DNA of 64,000 nucleotides from Gonatopus flavifemur (Eukaryota > Arthropoda > Insecta > Hymenoptera > Dryinidae), in assembly GCA_018340375.1 (NCBI GenBank), contig JAFFJZ010000042.1:1798001-1862000 (forward strand), given 5' to 3'. The notes under the pieces are model-generated. The model was given only the letters and a program-made list of their open reading frames with translations. It was not told the origin of the DNA and ran no database searches. Each line of letters starts with the position of its first letter. The first letter of the stretch is position 1. A program made the position numbers and the translations under genes. This document shows positions 58,947-64,000 of the stretch, one piece after another.

Positions 58947-59220
58947 CCCAGATAACAATTTTGAGGAATTCTTCCGGAACATTCTAAAAGATATCTTAAA
59001 GAATTCTAAGAGATGTCTTATGAAACACCTAAAGACATCTTTAAGATATCTTACGGAAGATATCTTTGAGAATTCTAAAAGATACCTCCGGAAAACTTCA
59101 AGAAATCTCGCATGAAGACTTCCAAAAGGTATCTTTTGGTGTTTCATAAGACATTTTTTCGAATTCTTCAAGATATCTTTCAGAATGATCCAAAAGAGTG
59201 ATCTAAAATTGTTTTGTGGG
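58947..59220. mobile_element. MITE with CCCAGATAACAATTTT ends, TA duplication
   Basis: CCCAGATAACAATTTT...AAAATTGTTTTGTGGG, flanked by TA. The interior is a run of AAGATATCTTA and AGAATTCT palindromes. Its short frames are not genes. Confidence 0.65.
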
Positions 59221-59781
59221 TAAGAATGAAATGACAACAAGGATCTATTGGAAAGGAAGAAAAGGATTAATTGAACCCACTGTTTATACGTTATGGATTG
59301 AAAACTCAATGTTTTCATTCAGATTCGAATTTGAAATGATGATTATTATTCCCTTTTTCCCGACAATTAACTGAAAACTTATAAATTATCGATTCAACTT
59401 TATAAAATATATAGAAATGCAATTTTTTGAATTTTGAATTTCGCGGGTGTAAAATACGTATGTAAATTACTCTCGATTCTTTAACGTAAAATACATAGTT
59501 TCCTACGTGTCAAAAACTGTGTATAATACATCATGTATTTTACTCTGACAACCTTGGTTGATACCGAGTTCAAGTGACAGGGAAAGCACATGTAGGTTCA
59601 TATCTCATGTTTTTTTTCACTTTTAAGACATGTAGAAACAACTTGTTCCTGAGTTGAATTAACATAATATTAGTTACTTGGTGACTTCAAGTTGATTGGG
59701 TCCATCATTTGTCCCAATGCACTAATTGGTCGATTTTTCTCTAGTAACCAGTTGAATACTCGATTCTATGTGGAGTAACCA

Positions 59782-62700
59782 ATGAACTTGAGGTGGAATC
59801 ACATGCGTGCGTTCACCGCATGCAATGTCATCAGATGGAAAAAGAAGTGCCAGCGAAAATCATTCAGGGTGGCCACTATTTTTCTGAAAAAAAAATTCCG
59901 ACAGAACGAGAACAGTTCATCTTTGGAAAATCTGTCAAATGATTCTGGTTCCGATGAACTCGATTCCGATTCTCAAAAACGTAAACACAATAATATACGG
60001 CAAACAAAAAATATGCTTATACATTCAACAATTGTTGGTTGAATGTACCAGAGTTTGGACCGTGGTTGAAAGAATCAGAAGATAAAAATGGGATACATGC
60101 ATTAGGATACTGTATTATATGTAAACAAAATGTCACTGCACATAAACGTGATTGATTGAAACATATGCAGTCCCAAAAACATCAACAAAATTCACGAATA
60201 ATTACTGATAAGAATATCGTCAAAATAAGTGACTGTTTTTTGACCGAAAAGGTTAGAAGAGCAGAAATAAAGCCTTCAGCTCTCATAGCTGAGAACAATT
60301 TGACTCTAAGCGTAATGGATACATTAGCACCTTCGTGTAAAGATATCTTTGATGACTCCAAAATCACGCAAACTCTTGCGATTCGCCGCACCCAGACTTC
60401 GGCAATAATAAAAGGACCGTTAGGTGGCACCATAAAAAATTCATTATATAATACAATAAAACAGCCTGAACAGTTCTTCTCAATCATAATGGACGAAACT
60501 ACTGATCAAAATAGCATCAAATAATGTGCATTCACTGTTATATATTACGATCATGATAAGTTCAAAGTTTGTTGCAAATTTTTTGATATGCAAGAAATGG
60601 CTCCTGGTTCTGCGAATGATCTTTACAAATGTCTTGAAACTACATAGTTGATAAGAACATTTCATTCGAAAATCTAGTCGGATTTTCGTCAGATACTACA
60701 AATGTTTTGTTCGGTCAACACCATTCAGTATCAACTCTTTTGAAGAAAGATTTACCTCACATAGTTTGCGTTGAATGTTCTTGTCATCTAATACACCTTG
60801 CCGCGTCGAAAGCATGTTTAACAGGGTTCAGACCACTTTTGTTTCATCAATTTCCCTGAGTTTTCCCTGTGATTTCCCTGAGTAAAATCCCAATTTCCAA
60901 AAATCGTCAAATCATGAATGTCGATATTACAATCTCATAGTAAATTGATTTTCAATCCTTGCAGAAATAGTGAACTTTCGAACAGATTCAGTCGACCCAA
61001 CCACAGTGAAGTGAAATACGGAGAAAGTCGATACGCGATTCAATTAATTTTTGTACAGGGTAGATTGAATCACTGCACAAGTTTTGCCGTATACAACCTC
61101 GTTGTAATTGACTCAATCGAATATTCTTTCCAATAGAAAAATGAAAAATCTATTATAAAATAACTTGATGTCTAAATAACATCATCGTGTTAAGTAAAGT
61201 GTTATTTTATATAACACCTTACATATTATCTATTCAAGAGCACTGGTATAAAACATTCTAGTTCCTATTTTGGTGCAAACAAGGCACAAGTAAGGCATTC
61301 TACGTAACTTTTCTCTGCGTGTAGTATTAAGGTCTACTCTTACGCCAAAGGTACGCCTAGAATGATTTCTACTGAGGTTAGTTGGTTATTGGAGAACATA
61401 TTTGTAATGATTAGTTCGCCAGAAGCATCTCCAGGTACTTCATTTTTCTGGAAGTTTTTATCATAAAACTGTTATTAAATGTATTTCTACTAGGATACAA
61501 TGAAATGAAATGAATTATGTTTCTCTAACAATTCATTAATAGGTCAGTATCAGAAAATCACAATGATTAAATGGATTATCAAATACAGATATTCACTGAA
61601 TAATAATTACTTCATAAATATAAAAACTTATAAGGATTCATTTTAATCAATTTCCCAAATCTAGCAGTTCAAGATGAATAAGATTTTTAAATAAATAAAA
61701 AGTTTTTTGTTAAAACATTGTTTTGCCACCACCGGATTATCATGACCGTGACATTGTATCTAAAATTATAGAAAATTGATATAAACCAAACTTTGTTTTT
61801 ATAAATTATAATTATGATACGCCATGTTTCATTACTACCAAGTGAAATGAATGATAAATTTGAGAAACCAAGATTATAAAGCAGTGGTCGAAGTTTATTC
61901 GTGCTGATTTTTTGGCCAGATCCTAACCATTTTCATGGAGCTGAAACTGGCAGCCGTGAAGCTAGCAGTCGATTGTCATAATTTCTTACATAACATTTTT
62001 ATCAAAAATTTAAGTATCTGAAACGTTTAGTGGGATGCGACTTAATCGATTCCTGATATAAACGAAGCTTTAACAATGGTAATCAAAAGTTACGAGAACT
62101 GGCTGCTAATTTCAGCTTCAGGCCATTTTCAAGGGTTATACAAAAATCAAAACAGCCAAGACGTTTCATATTTCATAAGATGATATCAAAATAAAAATTG
62201 TTGAATGTAGTGCTCGAATGCTTTGTCCGATAAGTGAAGAAACCTAGTACATGGAAAAATATTCCATTGGGAAAAAATTAAAAATAAATTTGGTGATTAC
62301 GAATTCTTCGTATTTGATCATTTGAAACATAAGGTCAGAATTATTTCCAATTGCTAATTCCTTTTCATTTCCATCTAACAATTTAAAATTTTAGAAGTGT
62401 GAAACCTAATTTCCAATTTTTTTCAACGCCTATGGTTTGATAGGTTGAAGGGAATTTTTTCCTCAATGTATGATTTCTAAGATTTCACCAGTATTGATTC
62501 GGAAAATATGTTGTACAAAATTAAAAATAGAACTGACGAAGAAATTTTAATAATTTCCCTGAGATTTCCAGGCTTTTGAGAATTTTTGATGATTTCCCTG
62601 AGAATTCCCGGAGTTTTGAGTCAAATTTTCATTTCCCTGAGTTTTCCCGAATTTCCCGGAATTCCAGATCTGTCTGAACCCTGTTTAAAGTTGCCAAGAT

Positions 62701-63781
62701 CAATTGAAGATTTACTAAGAAATTTAGGGTCTCATTTCAGCAGGAGTTTTGCGAGGCGAGAAAGCTTCAAAGAATTTCAACTGTTCTTCAACTGCGAGAT
62801 ACATAAAATATTATCTCCAGCCGTAACATGCTGGTTATGGTTAAAAGCTTGTGTTGACAGGGTTTTAGAGCAATATGTTGCACTTGAAGCTTACTTAAGA
62901 GTAGTGGTTCTTGAAGATCCTTCGAAAACCACTGCTGACATGCTCAACACAATGGCACATAAAATCACTCAAATTCATCTGGAGTTTATGTCATACGTTC
63001 TAAGTTTATCAACTGATTCCAATACTTTATTTCAAGGAAATAGTTCTCCATTACATGTATTTAAATCAGAGGTAGAAAAATTATGGAAAATCCTGTGCAG
63101 CAATTATTTAAAAATAGATTACGTTAAGAAATCAAACATATTTGAACTCCACCATAAGAACAAAAGCATGTTTGTTGATTATGACAAAATGTATTTGGGA
63201 ATCCAAGCATCTGAAAGTTCACGACTTTTGAAAAAACACAGTAATTATGGAGAAGAGATTGAACACTTTTATTCAAATTGTTCCAATTTCTATATAACTT
63301 TGATTACAGAAGTGAAAAAAATTCCGATTTCACGGATCCCCTATTTAATTTTATGAAAATAGTTGACCCAAATTTCGCACAGAATTTTGAAAGAAAATCG
63401 TTACATGAAATCATTGACAGGTTCCCAATGTTAAAAGATGTCGTGGACATTCAAGCCTCAGAGGATGAATGGCGCAAGCACACATTATTGGATCATTGGA
63501 GATTTAATCTTGATCCATCACTTCCATCCCATACACATTGGGTTGAAGTTTCTCAACTGAAGAATCATGCGGATCAAGCAATGTTTCCAAATCTTCGGAA
63601 AGTCATTATCTTTCTACTAATCCTACCATTTTCTAATGCGAATGTTGAGAGAATTTTCAGTACTCTTGAAAATTGTAAAACAGTGCATAGAAATAACCTA
63701 AGAACAGATACTGTAGTTTCTCTGTTACTCATCAAAGAAGCAGTTGCAGAAGAAGGTGGTTGTGTAAAATTCGAACCTTAA
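59782..63781 (+). pseudogene. Zinc-finger hAT transposase split by an insertion
   Basis: Before the insertion: an acidic N-terminus (59782-60010), a frame change, then a TTF-type zinc finger (FGPWLKES, YCIICKQNV, KHMQSQKHQ) and the domain with IMDETTD and VGFSSDTTNVLFGQHHSV. The frame breaks off at KACL (60821). After it, from 62684: KLPRSIEDLLRN, FKEFQLFFNCEIHKIL, and the C-terminal hAT dimerisation block (FPNLRKVIIFLLILPFSNAN, VERIFSTLEN, NNLRTDTVVSLLLIK). The order fits ZMYM/SCAND3-like hAT transposases, which are also domesticated in animals. Stops: TGA 60153-60155, TAA near 60522 and TAG near 60645. A frameshift sits in the A7 run near 63317-63323. The 1.86-kb insertion at 60822-62683 makes it non-functional. 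Confidence 0.82.
60822..62683. mobile_element. 1.86-kb insertion inside the hAT transposase, TTTAA duplication
   Basis: CAGGGTTCAGAC at the left and GTCTGAACCCTG at the right, flanked by TTTAA (60817-60821 and 62684-62688). Removing it restores the codon order across KACL|KLPR without changing the frame. Both ends hold tandem ATTTCCCTGAG words in opposite sense. The 1.6-kb middle is AT-rich with no reading frame. A 5-bp duplication is unusual for a CAGGG-ended element; the flanking TG is also shared, so the true duplication could be longer. Confidence 0.8.
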
Positions 63782-63956
63782 AAAAAATGCTTGAGGCAAA
63801 GATAAGTTATCCAAAATAGTCGTATTCGTCATATCGTGCATCACATTTTACTACTTTACATTAAAGAGTTTCTCTTTAATCGAAGTACTTTTTGAGAAAA
63901 GAAAGTACTGTTAAATAAGGTTTGTGAATTTTTGTCCAGCTGATTGAAAAGTAACT

Positions 63957-64000
63957 ATAGAGACTTCCGAAGTAGCTGATCCAAGTGATCTGGATCACTT
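63957..64000. mobile_element. Truncated copy of the GAGCCTTCCGAAG MITE at window end
   Basis: AGACTTCCGAAGTAGCTGAT followed by GATCTGGATCACTT matches the left arm of the element at 27496. The rest lies outside the window. Confidence 0.5.

Larger units (their letters stand above)
58055..59556. mobile_element. 1.5-kb hAT-like element with nested MITEs
   Basis: CAGGGATGTTAAAATACA at the left and TGTATTTTACTCTGACAACC followed by TTG at the right, flanked by perfect GTTGATAC duplications (58047-58054 and 59557-59564). Interior near both ends repeats GTAAAATACAT-like words. No transposase. At least three MITEs (58325, 58439, 58947) have inserted into it. Confidence 0.75.

Noticed and set aside
58852..59318. 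Two overlapping frames with ILKDILKNSKRCLMKH-like repeats
   Set aside because: Generated by AAGATATCTTA and GAATTCT palindromes in a MITE; they mirror each other on the two strands.

Overview
This looks like eukaryotic, most likely insect, nuclear DNA. It is AT-rich and intron-bearing, with GT-AG exons that join in frame. It is dominated by DNA transposons typical of arthropods: hAT, piggyBac, mariner, a tnp2/Transposase_21-type element, and many short non-autonomous inverted-repeat elements (MITEs). A BEN-domain gene and a DUF4806-like gene would suit a hymenopteran such as a parasitoid wasp, but the species cannot be fixed from the sequence. I saw no bacterial operon, rRNA gene, tRNA gene or CRISPR array.

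Layout. 1-2.4 kb: MITE debris and a hairpin. 2.4-13.6 kb, minus strand: a nine-coding-exon BEN-domain gene whose frame can be followed across every splice. It carries one in-frame stop and one extra A in an A10 run, and at least seven MITEs sit in its introns. 14.0-16.0 kb: intergenic, with a CCCTGG-family MITE and a spacer-free 64-bp palindrome. 16.1-21.2 kb, plus: a three-exon transposase with one frameshift. 21.4-26.5 kb: MITEs, then an array of 177-bp repeats that ends in a MITE terminus and interrupts a mariner transposase. 26.8-28.7 kb, plus: five exons of a DUF4806-like gene whose stop codon is the first three bases of a hAT MITE. 30.1-31.8 kb, plus: decayed piggyBac. 31.9-36.1 kb: a cluster of MITEs, one nested inside another. 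39.2-41.6 kb, plus: a seven-exon gene of an uncharacterised arthropod family with one nonsense codon. 42.3-44.2 kb: a foldback element built of inverted 141-bp arrays. 44.7-46.4 kb, plus: a second piggyBac that keeps its DDD triad. 46.9-53.4 kb: satellite-like repeats and a foldback element that contains a hAT element that contains another hAT element. 53.6-57.9 kb: an end-to-end hAT element with matching 8-bp target duplications and a minus-strand transposase. 58.1-59.6 kb: a hAT-like non-autonomous element. 59.8-63.8 kb, plus: a zinc-finger hAT transposase split by a 1.86-kb insertion.

How it fits together. The transposases (piggyBac, hAT, mariner, tnp2-like) are all broken, and the non-autonomous elements outnumber them many times over. 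The most unusual structure is a family of elements with CCCTGG termini and 2-bp duplications. Their interiors are dense in CCGGAT or carry tandem repeats. They range from a 130-bp MITE to a multi-kilobase array and seem to show satellite DNA growing from a MITE. A second pattern is two separate foldback elements made of head-to-head tandem arrays. The three host-like spliced genes each have zero to two lesions, so they may be young pseudogenes or functional genes carrying sequence errors.
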